12,016 nucleotides of DNA from positions 1 to 12,016 of the forward strand of contig DAOWNK010000074.1 of NCBI GenBank assembly GCA_030642635.1, read 5' to 3'. Below the pieces are notes generated by a model. That model did not search any database. It saw only the letters and a program-made list of their open reading frames with translations, and had not been told where the DNA came from. This DNA comes from Pirellulales bacterium. GTDB lineage: Bacteria; Planctomycetota; Planctomycetia; Pirellulales; Thermoguttaceae. Both the position numbers and the translations under genes were made by a program. Positions within the stretch are counted from its first letter, which is position 1; each line of letters opens with the position of its first letter. This document shows positions 6,182 to 12,016 of this stretch, piece by piece.

Positions 6182-7702
6182 CTAAAACGCCTCAACTTGA
6201 TATACCAATATCTCGACCCGATCGTTCATCCACTCCGACGGCCCAAGTCCGGCCTTTTTGGCCAGGTGGCTCAGGAACGACCGTTTTTCTGGAATCTTCT
6301 CCCAGACCTGCGGCAGGTAGGTCGCTTGTCGGTTGCCCAGCCGCAGCACCACGCCGTCAACGCCGGGACGGAGTTTTTCGAGCAACTCTTCCGGCGAGTC
6401 GAATTCAAGTTCCTCTGGCAGCGTCAACACGCTGATTTCAATCTCGATGCGTTTAAGCTCCTTCGGTGTGACGGGTGGAAACCGTGGGTCGGCCATGGCC
6501 GCGGCCTGCGCCTTCCGGATCACCGCCCGATATAACGGCTCCTCCGGAAAAATACTGCCGATGCAGCCCCGCAGCCGGCCGTCGATCGTAAGCGTCACAA
6601 AGCACGCACGCCGCTGGGCAAGTGCGCTGTCCACGTCCTGCCTATCAACTACCGGCAACGGCTCGTGACGGACCGAGGCGGTGACTGTCTTGCGTGCCAA
6701 CTTCAGCAGGAATTTCCGCTGTTCTTCGGTGAATTCGTTGCCGTTGTCTACGGCAGGTTCGTAAAACGCGATTGCCGCGTAGCCGACCACACCGCCGGAC
6801 TTATCGCCCGAGGTGTCGCCGCTATTGCGATAGTCCAGCAGCTTTGCCCGCCAGCCGTTCTTTCGTGCAAGGTGAATTAGTGTCAGTATAGGCCCCTTGC
6901 CACATGCCTCCTGGCGCTCGACGCGCTCCGGGTCAAGCGAGCAGATCGCCTTGATGCACCTGTCGTCGAGTCTTTTTGCAGTTTCATACGGGTGGTAATG
7001 GCTCAAATCGGAACTGGCCACAAGCAGCGTCTTGCCGTCGATCACCTCGTCCAGTGCATCGGCTACGGCCTTGGGATCGACCCGGCCGAAGATGATCGGC
7101 GCCAGGCGGAAGTTTTTTAGTGTCTGTTGCAGGAATGGCAATTGCACCTCGAGCGAGTGCTCCCAGGAGTGCGGTGTATCTTCGCCGAATGCCGGCAGTT
7201 CTTTTGGCGCCTGCCGCCACCACGAAGGCCGGCGCACCTCGCACGGAGGGTTCACGACAAACGGCTTGAGTTTCGCCAGCTTCGACGCCTCCGGCGAAAC
7301 AGCGATCAGACCGAGCGGCGTCTGGTACGCATCGACTTTGGGGATCGACGCACCGTCGAACGACGCGTAATGACTTGGCGCCATCACGACGACCGTGTCG
7401 ATGTCCATGCCCCGCAGCAGCTTGTACCCGACGGCGGCCGTATGGCCCGAGAAGCGATACCCGGCGTGCGGACAGACCAGCGCGCGGAGGTTCTCGACCG
7501 GTTTCGGCGCGGCGTCGGCGAGCAGGCGGTCTACGTTTTCCGCCAGTTCTTTTTTGTCATTCGGATAGAACAATCCCGCGACGGCCGGCTCGCGGATTTC
7601 TTTGATTTCGACGTTGTGTTTAGTTGTTTGCTGCTCAGGTTGCGGACGGTCGCAGCCGATCGTTCCGGCGAGAATCGCAAAGACAAGAATCGCTCGTGTC
7701 AT
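6182..7702 (-). CDS. AmmeMemoRadiSam protein B/A fusion (Memo + AMMECR1), probable lipoprotein
   Basis: A 506-residue two-domain protein. Residues 1-17 (MTRAILVFAILAGTIGC) look like a signal peptide with Cys17 as a possible lipidation site, although the residue at -3 (Thr) is not ideal for a lipobox. Residues about 35-317 are a Memo domain (LigB dioxygenase-like fold) with the expected metal-site residues: His79 in PHAGYRFSG, His111 in APSHY, His235 in SSDLSHYHP and Cys267 in ACGKGPI. Residues about 325-506 are an AMMECR1 domain with the hallmark LRGCIGS at 377-383. In AmmeMemoRadiSam systems these two domains go with a radical SAM partner; that partner is not in the window. Biochemical function is unsettled. 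It lies 3 nt after rsmA and 8 nt before hemC, so it is co-transcribed. No good Shine-Dalgarno precedes the ATG, which suggests coupling to rsmA translation. Confidence 0.9.
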   Translation of the reverse strand: MTRAILVFAILAGTIGCDRPQPEQQTTKHNVEIKEIREPAVAGLFYPNDKKELAENVDRLLADAAPKPVENLRALVCPHAGYRFSGHTAAVGYKLLRGMDIDTVVVMAPSHYASFDGASIPKVDAYQTPLGLIAVSPEASKLAKLKPFVVNPPCEVRRPSWWRQAPKELPAFGEDTPHSWEHSLEVQLPFLQQTLKNFRLAPIIFGRVDPKAVADALDEVIDGKTLLVASSDLSHYHPYETAKRLDDRCIKAICSLDPERVERQEACGKGPILTLIHLARKNGWRAKLLDYRNSGDTSGDKSGGVVGYAAIAFYEPAVDNGNEFTEEQRKFLLKLARKTVTASVRHEPLPVVDRQDVDSALAQRRACFVTLTIDGRLRGCIGSIFPEEPLYRAVIRKAQAAAMADPRFPPVTPKELKRIEIEISVLTLPEELEFDSPEELLEKLRPGVDGVVLRLGNRQATYLPQVWEKIPEKRSFLSHLAKKAGLGPSEWMNDRVEILVYQVEAF

Positions 7703-7705
7703 GAG

Positions 7706-8614
7706 TCAATCACCCAACTCCGCCCGAACGGCCTCACACAAGGCCAGCATGGTGTCGACGTTTAACTGCTCTGCCCTGACGGAGCCGTCCAGTCCGACTT
7801 GGTCGAGGATATCGTCCACCTGCGGCTTGGTGAGCCGTTTTTTCATCGCACTGAGCAGTTCGCTGCGGAGGAATTTCCGGCGGTGGAAGAACATCGACCG
7901 GACAAAACTGTGGAAAAATTCCAGGTTTGGAATTCGTCGCCGGCGCGCCATATCGGCCTCTACGTGAATAATCGCCGAGGTGACCTTCGGCCGTGGCCAG
8001 AACACCGTCGGCGGCAACACGCGCACCGTCTCCACCCGGCACTGGCTTTGCATCCAAATGCTCAGTGCGCCGTAGTCTTTACAGCCCGGCGCGGCGGTAA
8101 TCCGGTCGGCCAACTCCTTCTGAATGGTGACGGTCATCGAGTGCGGCGGTGTTTCCAGTAACAGCAGATTACTGATAATCGGCGTGGCCACGTTGTACGG
8201 CAGGTTGGACACCAGCTTCAACCGGCTCCCGGTCACGGCACGCATCTGCTCGTCAACCACCTCAAGCAACGCCGGGTTAAGTTGGTTCTTGTTTTTCAAG
8301 GCGTCGAGCTGCAGCATGGTGACGTTGCCCAACTCGAACAGTTCCTCGCCGGCCAACTGGAACAACTGCCGGTCGATCTCGACGGTGACGACGTGCGCGG
8401 CCCGCTGTGCCATAAGCAACGTCAGCGAGCCGGTGCCGGCGCCTACCTCAAGCACAACGTCGTCTACGCCAAGCTCGGCGGCGTCCAACAGAACGCGCTG
8501 CAGGTTCAGGTCGATCAGAAAATTCTGCCCGAACCGCGTGTACGGCCGAATGCCCGATTCCTTGAACCGCCGCATCAAGAACGAAAGCGTTTGGTTGGAT
8601 GAAGAAGCGGGCAT
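7706..8614 (-). CDS. rsmA: 16S rRNA (adenine1518-N6/adenine1519-N6)-dimethyltransferase
   Basis: RsmA/KsgA dimethylates two adjacent adenines in the 3'-terminal helix of 16S rRNA during 30S maturation, using S-adenosylmethionine. With the ATG at 8614 the protein has 302 residues, starting MPASSSNQTLSFLMRRFKE. Motifs: GQNFLID (29-35), SAM-binding EVGAGTGSLT (56-65), VEIDRQL (78-84), catalytic NLPYNVATP (137-145) and VFWPRPKVTSA (204-214). The frame stays open upstream to 8731, but that stretch translates repeat and terminator sequence, so I reject it. The ATG is abutted directly by a heptanucleotide repeat and has no Shine-Dalgarno match. First gene of the operon with the Memo/AMMECR1 fusion and hemC. 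Confidence 0.94.
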   Translation of the reverse strand: MPASSSNQTLSFLMRRFKESGIRPYTRFGQNFLIDLNLQRVLLDAAELGVDDVVLEVGAGTGSLTLLMAQRAAHVVTVEIDRQLFQLAGEELFELGNVTMLQLDALKNKNQLNPALLEVVDEQMRAVTGSRLKLVSNLPYNVATPIISNLLLLETPPHSMTVTIQKELADRITAAPGCKDYGALSIWMQSQCRVETVRVLPPTVFWPRPKVTSAIIHVEADMARRRRIPNLEFFHSFVRSMFFHRRKFLRSELLSAMKKRLTKPQVDDILDQVGLDGSVRAEQLNVDTMLALCEAVRAELGD

Positions 8615-8656
8615 GGTATGCGGTAGATGGTATGTGGTAGGCGGTATGTGGTGTTT
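8615..8656 (-). repeat. Heptanucleotide tandem repeat abutting the rsmA start codon
   Basis: Read on the minus strand toward rsmA, the units are ACATACC, GCCTACC, ACATACC, ATCTACC, GCATACC and then ATG. There are five clear 7-nt units ending in TACC, plus a degenerate sixth. They occupy exactly the place of the ribosome-binding site, and no GGAG-like sequence is present. Confidence 0.85.
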
Positions 8657-8665
8657 TACTTTACC

Positions 8666-8692
8666 AAAAGCCCCCGCACTGCGTGCGGGGGC
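8666..8692 (-). terminator. Probable intrinsic terminator after ribE
   Basis: On the minus strand GCCCCCGCAC-GCA-GTGCGGGGGC forms a perfect 10-bp, very GC-rich stem with a 3-nt loop, followed by TTTTGG. It lies about 45 nt after the ribE stop and about 50 nt before rsmA. The T tract is short, so strength is uncertain. It argues that rsmA has its own promoter. Confidence 0.65.
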
Positions 8693-8714
8693 ATGCATGC
8701 GGGGGTGTATATTA

Positions 8715-8742
8715 CTGCTGCTAAGCCGCAAGCAGCCTTATT
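8715..8742 (-). repeat. Family B repeat at the ribE stop codon
   Basis: On the minus strand it reads AATAAGGCTGCTTGCGGCTT followed by AGCAGCAG; the TAA (8740-8738) ends ribE. GCTGC and GCAGC can pair as an outer stem. The 16-mer CTGCTAAGCCGCAAGC on the plus strand (8718-8733) is identical to 10570-10585 in the loop of the large repeat after bioB. Confidence 0.7.
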
Positions 8743-9343
8743 GGTTTCCCCAGCTTTCCGCTTCGGTTAATCGCTGCACGTACTTCGCCAACAGGTCGGT
8801 CTCGAGGTTCACCTTGCCGCCCAGGTTCAACGACCCCAGCGTGGTGACGGCCAGCGTGTATGGAATCAGCGCGACGCTGAACATATCCGGCTCGCACTCG
8901 ACAATCGTCAGGCTGACTCCGTCTATGGAGACCGATCCTTTCGAGGCCATCTGGATGCTCAACTCGCGTGGCACCTCGAAGTAGAAATCCGACCACTTGC
9001 CGTAGTCCTTGCGTTTCAGCAGTTTACCGACACCGTCGATATGTCCGCTAACGAAATGCCCGCCGAGCCGGTCGCCGACGGTCAGTGCCCGTTCCAAGTT
9101 CACCGGGCTGCCGACTTTCAACTCCCCGAGGTTTGTCCGCGATAACGTTTCCGGCCCGGCCTGGAAGGCCATGGTCTCTTCGTCCGTCTCGACCACTGTC
9201 AGGCAGCAGCCGTTGACCGAGATGCTGTCGGCCACGGCGGTTTCGGCGGCGATCTTAGGCTCGCGAACGACCAGCGTACAACCCGGCGGCTCGCTGCGAA
9301 GCTCCGCCACGGTCCCTAATACTTCTACGATTCCTGAAAACAT
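8738..9343 (-). CDS. ribE: Riboflavin synthase, alpha chain
   Basis: Dismutates two 6,7-dimethyl-8-ribityllumazine molecules to riboflavin and the pyrimidinedione; cytosolic homotrimer. The 201-residue protein starts with the canonical MFSGIVE. The frame is open nine codons further to an ATG at 9370, but that extension lies in repeat sequence. Two lumazine-binding repeats are visible: residues about 1-97 (SISVNGCCLTV at 40-50, LSRTNLGELKVGSPVNLERAL) and about 98-190 (GHIDGVG at 100-106, SVSIDGVSLTI at 137-147, TTLGSLNLGGKVNLETDLLAKYV). The Shine-Dalgarno is weak (only an AGG close to the ATG). Divergent from bioB, with family A hairpins between them. Followed by a family B stop-codon repeat and a hairpin terminator, so probably monocistronic. 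No FMN riboswitch fits in the short leader. Confidence 0.95.
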   Translation of the reverse strand: MFSGIVEVLGTVAELRSEPPGCTLVVREPKIAAETAVADSISVNGCCLTVVETDEETMAFQAGPETLSRTNLGELKVGSPVNLERALTVGDRLGGHFVSGHIDGVGKLLKRKDYGKWSDFYFEVPRELSIQMASKGSVSIDGVSLTIVECEPDMFSVALIPYTLAVTTLGSLNLGGKVNLETDLLAKYVQRLTEAESWGNQ

Positions 9344-9366
9344 AAACCTAACCCAAAACTCTTCCG

Positions 9367-9400
9367 GCATTCAAGCCGCCGTGCCGGCGGCTGCTAAACG
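9367..9400 (-). repeat. Family A hairpin element, copy pointing toward ribE
   Basis: On the minus strand: CGTTTAGC, then the stem AGCCGCCG-GCA-CGGCGGCT, then TGAATGC. It ends 24 nt upstream of the ribE ATG. It is the inverted partner of the copy at 9413-9447, separated from it by 12 nt. Confidence 0.85.
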
Positions 9401-9412
9401 TGGGAATCAACC

Positions 9413-9447
9413 CGTTTAGCGGTCGCCGGTACGGCGACCTGAAATGC
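9413..9447 (+). repeat. Family A hairpin element, copy pointing toward bioB
   Basis: CGTTTAGC, then the stem GGTCGCCG-GTA-CGGCGACC, then TGAAATGC. Compared with the facing copy, two stem positions have changed on both sides (A-T to G-C and C-G to T-A), preserving pairing. The left half recurs at the uvrA stop. Confidence 0.85.
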
Positions 9448-9471
9448 TACATTATTCACACTTATTGTAGC
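9446..9471 (+). promoter_or_regulatory. Short inverted repeat in the bioB leader
   Basis: GCTACA and TGTAGC are separated by 14 nt within the 191-nt ribE-bioB intergenic region. The geometry resembles a dyad operator, but the half-sites do not match the BirA (TTGTAAAC type), BioR or BioQ consensus as I know them. Possibly chance. Confidence 0.2.
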
Positions 9472-9534
9472 CTCCGGCAACTCGATTGAGAAGGGCACGG
9501 TAGCCCTGGGCCGTAGAATTGATAAAATGCACAC

Positions 9535-10518
9535 ATGATTAACACAAGATGGCACGATCTGGCGGATCGGGTGCTCGACGGCCGGCGCTTAAGCACCGAT
9601 GAAGGCATGGCCGTGCTCGGCGCCGGCGACGAAGAACTGCTCGGGCTGCTTGATGCCGCGTATCGAGTGCGACGCCGATTCTTCGGCAACCAGGTGCGGC
9701 TGAATTTCTTGATGAACGCCAAGAGCGGCCAGTGCAGCGAAGATTGCGGATACTGCTCGCAATCGAGCATCTCAAATGCCGACATCCCAAAGTACAACCT
9801 GCTGGACCCTGAAAAAATCCTCGACGGCGCCCGGGTCGCTGCCCAGCGGAAGGCCAAAACCTACTGCACGGTCATCTCCGGCCGACGGCCGAGCCGGAAG
9901 GAACTCGACACGTTCGCCCGGATCGTCCCAAGGATCAAGGCGTCGTACAATTTGAAGGTCTGCCTGTCGCCCGGGCTGCTTACATACGAACAGGCCGCAC
10001 AATTGAAATCGTGCGGCGTGGATCGGATCAACCATAACCTGAACACCAGCCGGCGGTTCTATCCGAACGTCTGCACCACGCACAGCTACCAGGACCGGCT
10101 GGACACGCTACGGGCAATCCGCCGGGCAGGCATGGAAATCTGCTCCGGCGGGATCGTCGGCATGGGCGAGGACGACTCAGACGTTGTGGAGTTGGCCTTG
10201 GAGCTTGGGACACTGGCCGCTGAGACCGTGCCGGTCAATTTCCTGCTGCCGATCCCCGGCACGCCGCTTGCCTGCACAAGTCGGCTCAACCCGCGGTATT
10301 GCCTGAAGGTGCTCGCGTTGTTCCGCCTGGCCAATCCCCATTGCGAGTTGCGAATCGCCGCCGGCCGCGAGGAACACCTCGGCTGCCTGCAACCGCTGGG
10401 GCTGTACCCGGCCAACGGGATATTCGTCGGCGATTACCTTACAACCAAGGGCCAGCCGCCGGAGGAAGATTATCGTATGATCGAGGCACTTGGGTTTGAG
10501 ATTGTCACCGAGTCATAA
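9535..10518 (+). CDS. bioB: Biotin synthase (radical SAM)
   Basis: Inserts sulfur into dethiobiotin, the last step of biotin synthesis. At 327 residues it is of normal length. The radical SAM cluster ligands are Cys67, Cys71 and Cys74 in GQCSEDCGYCSQS. The auxiliary [2Fe-2S] ligands are Cys111 (TYCTVISGR), Cys143 (LKVCLSPG) and Cys203 (EICSGG), with the arginine ligand at Arg273 in ELRIAAGRE. YNHNLxTS-like INHNLNTS and NFLLPIPGTPL are also typical. The ATG at 9535 has no clear Shine-Dalgarno; a three-codon reading frame (ATG CAC ACA TGA, 9527-9538) overlaps it. No other biotin genes are in the window, so it is a stand-alone locus here. Its TAA stop lies in the left arm of a large inverted repeat. 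Confidence 0.96.
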   Translation: MINTRWHDLADRVLDGRRLSTDEGMAVLGAGDEELLGLLDAAYRVRRRFFGNQVRLNFLMNAKSGQCSEDCGYCSQSSISNADIPKYNLLDPEKILDGARVAAQRKAKTYCTVISGRRPSRKELDTFARIVPRIKASYNLKVCLSPGLLTYEQAAQLKSCGVDRINHNLNTSRRFYPNVCTTHSYQDRLDTLRAIRRAGMEICSGGIVGMGEDDSDVVELALELGTLAAETVPVNFLLPIPGTPLACTSRLNPRYCLKVLALFRLANPHCELRIAAGREEHLGCLQPLGLYPANGIFVGDYLTTKGQPPEEDYRMIEALGFEIVTES

Positions 10519-10618
10519 AGCCGCGACCGTTGGTCGCACCCGGCATTGCTAAGCCGCAAGCGGCATGTACTGCTAAGCCGCAAGCGGCACTGGCGCGACC
10601 AACAGTCGCGGCTTTATG
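10514..10618. repeat. Large inverted repeat carrying the stop codons of both convergent genes
   Basis: The arms 10514-10537 and 10595-10618 are inverted copies matching at 23 of 24 bases; each begins CATAAAGCCGCGAC and ends GTTGGTCGC. The 57-nt loop holds two direct repeats. The TAA of the left arm (10516-10518) stops bioB, and the TAA of the right arm on the minus strand (10616-10614) stops the GTPase-like gene. The whole 95-nt gap between the two genes is therefore repeat. A bidirectional terminator role is plausible. Confidence 0.88.
10547..10589 (+). repeat. Direct repeats in the loop of the large inverted repeat
   Basis: TGCTAAGCCGCAAGCGGCA occurs at 10547-10565 and 10571-10589 (identical, period 24). 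Each contains the small palindrome GCCG-CAAG-CGGC. The core also occurs at the end of ribE. Confidence 0.85.
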
Positions 10619-12016
10619 GTTTGATGCCACACCCACTCAGCAATCGTTTGACGACATTTTCTACCTCGACGAACGCCTCGCACCGGGGCGCCTCCGCACC
10701 TCGGCGCAGGTCGGCAAGCAACTCGCCTAGCAGTTCCTCTTCGAGCCACCCGGCCAGCCACCTGGCGCGTTGTTGTGCGTAGCCCGACTGCAAAGTGGTG
10801 AACAACCGAGCGGCTGCCTGTCGGACTCCTTCGCCGGCGGTGCTGACTATTGCCTCGCCGCCGCCGGTAATGCCGCCTGCAATGGCCGCCTCGGTGGCGA
10901 TCTGTCCGGCAGTGTTTCCGGCCGCCTGTACGACCAGGTCTCCGGCGACCATCCACCCGCTTACGGCCAGCGATATCGTAATTGCAGGCCGGGCGATCGC
11001 CGCCGCATGGTCGAGCGATTGCAGGAACCGGATCGCCCGCGGACTGTCGGCACGCCATGCGTCCAATTCCGCACGCAAGAACGTTCGATAATCGTCGTCT
11101 ACCGCCGGCAGCTCGTCGTGTGCTCGCTGCACACTCTTGAGCAACTCGGCCCGGGCGTTGCCGCCCAGCAGCCGTGCAAGCCGAGGGCGGAGCATCTCGT
11201 TGCCCACCTTGGCGAGCCGATCCAACTCGTCCAGCAGCGTTTCGATCGCCAGGATAATCGCCTCTCGCTCGCGGCGATGGAAGGCCTCCAGCGGTTCCAT
11301 ACGCGGACCTGTCATCGTCTTCCAAGCGGCCCGGACCGGCCAGGTAACGCCTTGGCCCAAGGTGCGGTAGAAGCCGTGCACCCGGCGCGACCACTCGTTG
11401 CGCCCGGCGTCCCACCACCGGCAAATTTCCTCTACTAGCACGCCGGCCGGCAGTGTCGGCCACGAGATTCGAGCCGCTTCGGCGGTCGAGAGCACACCGG
11501 CGGCATCCTCGAACTCCCCGGCGGCCTGCCGGATCGCAGCAAGGTATCCGCCCACGCCGCGGTCTGCGTCCAGCACTCGTTTCAGCGCACCGCGAAACGT
11601 GCGTATCTTGATCGCGTCGAAATGCAGCGAGGCCAACTCGCCGCGCAGGTTTACTCCATCCTTGGGCAACTTACCGCCGTCCGGCCCGACCGAATAAAAC
11701 GGCAACCGCAACTCGTCCGCTGCCGAGCGATCGTAAGGCGCCACGTAGACCAATTCCGGCCGGGCGCCGGTCTGGTCGCAAAACGTGGCCAGCCATTGCG
11801 GCCAGAACCGGCGGTCGGAGTCGAGATCGACCTGGTTGAACACCACGACGATCGGTTTGTCTGCCTCGACCGCTGCGCGAAAGAACTGCTTGACCGCCGC
11901 GTCGTTGTACTTTTGCTGAGTGAGCACGGCCAGCAGCACGTCGGCCGACTGGCGGATTGCCCGGGCACGCCGCCAGTTTACCTGAACGTCGGAATCGACG
12001 TCCGGCGCGTCGATCA
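10614..12016 (-). CDS. P-loop GTPase-like (dynamin/Era-type) protein, N terminus beyond window
   Basis: The frame is open to the right edge, so the start and Walker A (G1) are outside the window; the GTG at 11939 is not the likely start. Just inside the edge the minus strand reads IDAPDVDSDV, a G3-like DxPD motif. About 60 residues later, IVVVFNQVDLDSD (about 11852-11814) fits G4, with NQVD in place of the usual NKxD. The remaining ~400 residues are mostly helical: an Arg/Glu-rich middle region (FHRREREAIILAIETLLDELDRL), then a hydrophobic Ala/Gly-rich stretch (ITISLAVSGWMVAGDLVVQA through AIAGGITGGGEAIVS) that could insert in or lie on a membrane, then an amphipathic tail. This layout recalls dynamin-like or DUF697-type GTPases, but I do not recognise the exact family. 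Convergent with bioB, sharing the inverted repeat at its stop. Confidence 0.7.
   Translation of the reverse strand, partial: IDAPDVDSDVQVNWRRARAIRQSADVLLAVLTQQKYNDAAVKQFFRAAVEADKPIVVVFNQVDLDSDRRFWPQWLATFCDQTGARPELVYVAPYDRSAADELRLPFYSVGPDGGKLPKDGVNLRGELASLHFDAIKIRTFRGALKRVLDADRGVGGYLAAIRQAAGEFEDAAGVLSTAEAARISWPTLPAGVLVEEICRWWDAGRNEWSRRVHGFYRTLGQGVTWPVRAAWKTMTGPRMEPLEAFHRREREAIILAIETLLDELDRLAKVGNEMLRPRLARLLGGNARAELLKSVQRAHDELPAVDDDYRTFLRAELDAWRADSPRAIRFLQSLDHAAAIARPAITISLAVSGWMVAGDLVVQAAGNTAGQIATEAAIAGGITGGGEAIVSTAGEGVRQAAARLFTTLQSGYAQQRARWLAGWLEEELLGELLADLRRGAEAPRCEAFVEVENVVKRLLSGCGIKP

Noticed and set aside
8615..8731. Upstream start for rsmA at 8731
   Set aside because: The extra 39 codons translate the terminator hairpin and the heptanucleotide repeat; RsmA homology begins after the ATG at 8614.
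8124..8984. 286-codon plus-strand frame opposite rsmA and ribE
   Set aside because: It is antisense to two well-identified genes and translates Ser/Arg/Thr-rich low-information sequence.
9344..9370. Upstream start for ribE at 9370
   Set aside because: Riboflavin synthases start MFSGIVE, and the extra ATG lies at the edge of a family A repeat.
9446..9471. BirA, BioR or BioQ operator upstream of bioB
   Set aside because: A dyad with 14-nt spacing exists, but its half-sites do not match those regulators, so it is kept only as an unassigned inverted repeat.
9344..9534. FMN or other riboswitch upstream of ribE or bioB
   Set aside because: The region is too short and is largely explained by two simple hairpin elements; no riboswitch core is recognised.
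10547..10589. CRISPR-like repeats
   Set aside because: There are only two 19-nt copies with a 5-nt gap, no spacers and no cas genes; it is a small tandem duplication.
10573..11463. 296-codon minus-strand frame overlapping the GTPase-like gene
   Set aside because: It is Arg/Gly/Ala-rich with no recognisable motif, while the overlapping frame has G3/G4 motifs and continues through the window edge. It is a high-GC shadow frame.

Overview
The window is a GC-rich, gene-dense bacterial chromosome segment, most likely from the Planctomycetota (a Pirellulales-like lineage). The assignment is an inference. It rests on a DUF1571 secreted protein (a family largely seen in planctomycetes), the style of the UvrA, RsmA and BioB sequences, and many short palindromic and heptanucleotide intergenic repeats. 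There are no transposase, phage, CRISPR, rRNA or tRNA genes. It reads as a core housekeeping region decorated with repeats.

Layout from left to right: the C-terminal four fifths of uvrA (+, cut by the left edge) carries an in-frame heptanucleotide repeat. It converges on a glyoxalase II-like metallo-beta-lactamase-fold hydrolase (-). Divergent from that is a two-gene unit (+) made of a secreted DUF1571 protein and a membrane-anchored alpha/beta hydrolase, overlapping by ATGA. This unit converges on a three-gene minus-strand operon, rsmA -> Memo/AMMECR1 fusion lipoprotein -> hemC, with gaps of 3 and 8 nt. Upstream of that operon, behind a hairpin terminator, is ribE (-), divergent from bioB (+). 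bioB converges on a large P-loop GTPase-like protein (-) that runs off the right edge.

Functionally the genes cover DNA repair (uvrA), ribosome maturation (rsmA), and cofactor synthesis: tetrapyrrole (hemC), riboflavin (ribE) and biotin (bioB). Alongside them are poorly characterised envelope or secreted proteins (DUF1571, hydrolase, AmmeMemo fusion) and a putative membrane-remodelling-type GTPase.

The most unusual feature is the repeat biology. Three small palindromic repeat families recur: family A (CGTTTAGC plus hairpin), family B (CATAAAGC[C/T]GC) and family C (CACCGGCGTCTCGCCGGTG). The stop codon of seven genes falls inside or at the edge of repeat or palindromic sequence. In five of these it is the TAA of CATAAAGC or a close variant. 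Genes inside operons do not show this. A head-to-head pair of family A hairpins with compensatory base-pair changes sits between ribE and bioB. Two different heptanucleotide tandem repeats occur. One is translated within uvrA; the other abuts the rsmA start codon where a Shine-Dalgarno sequence would be expected. I see no clearly new multi-gene system. The strongest leads are these repeats and the secreted Memo/AMMECR1 fusion.
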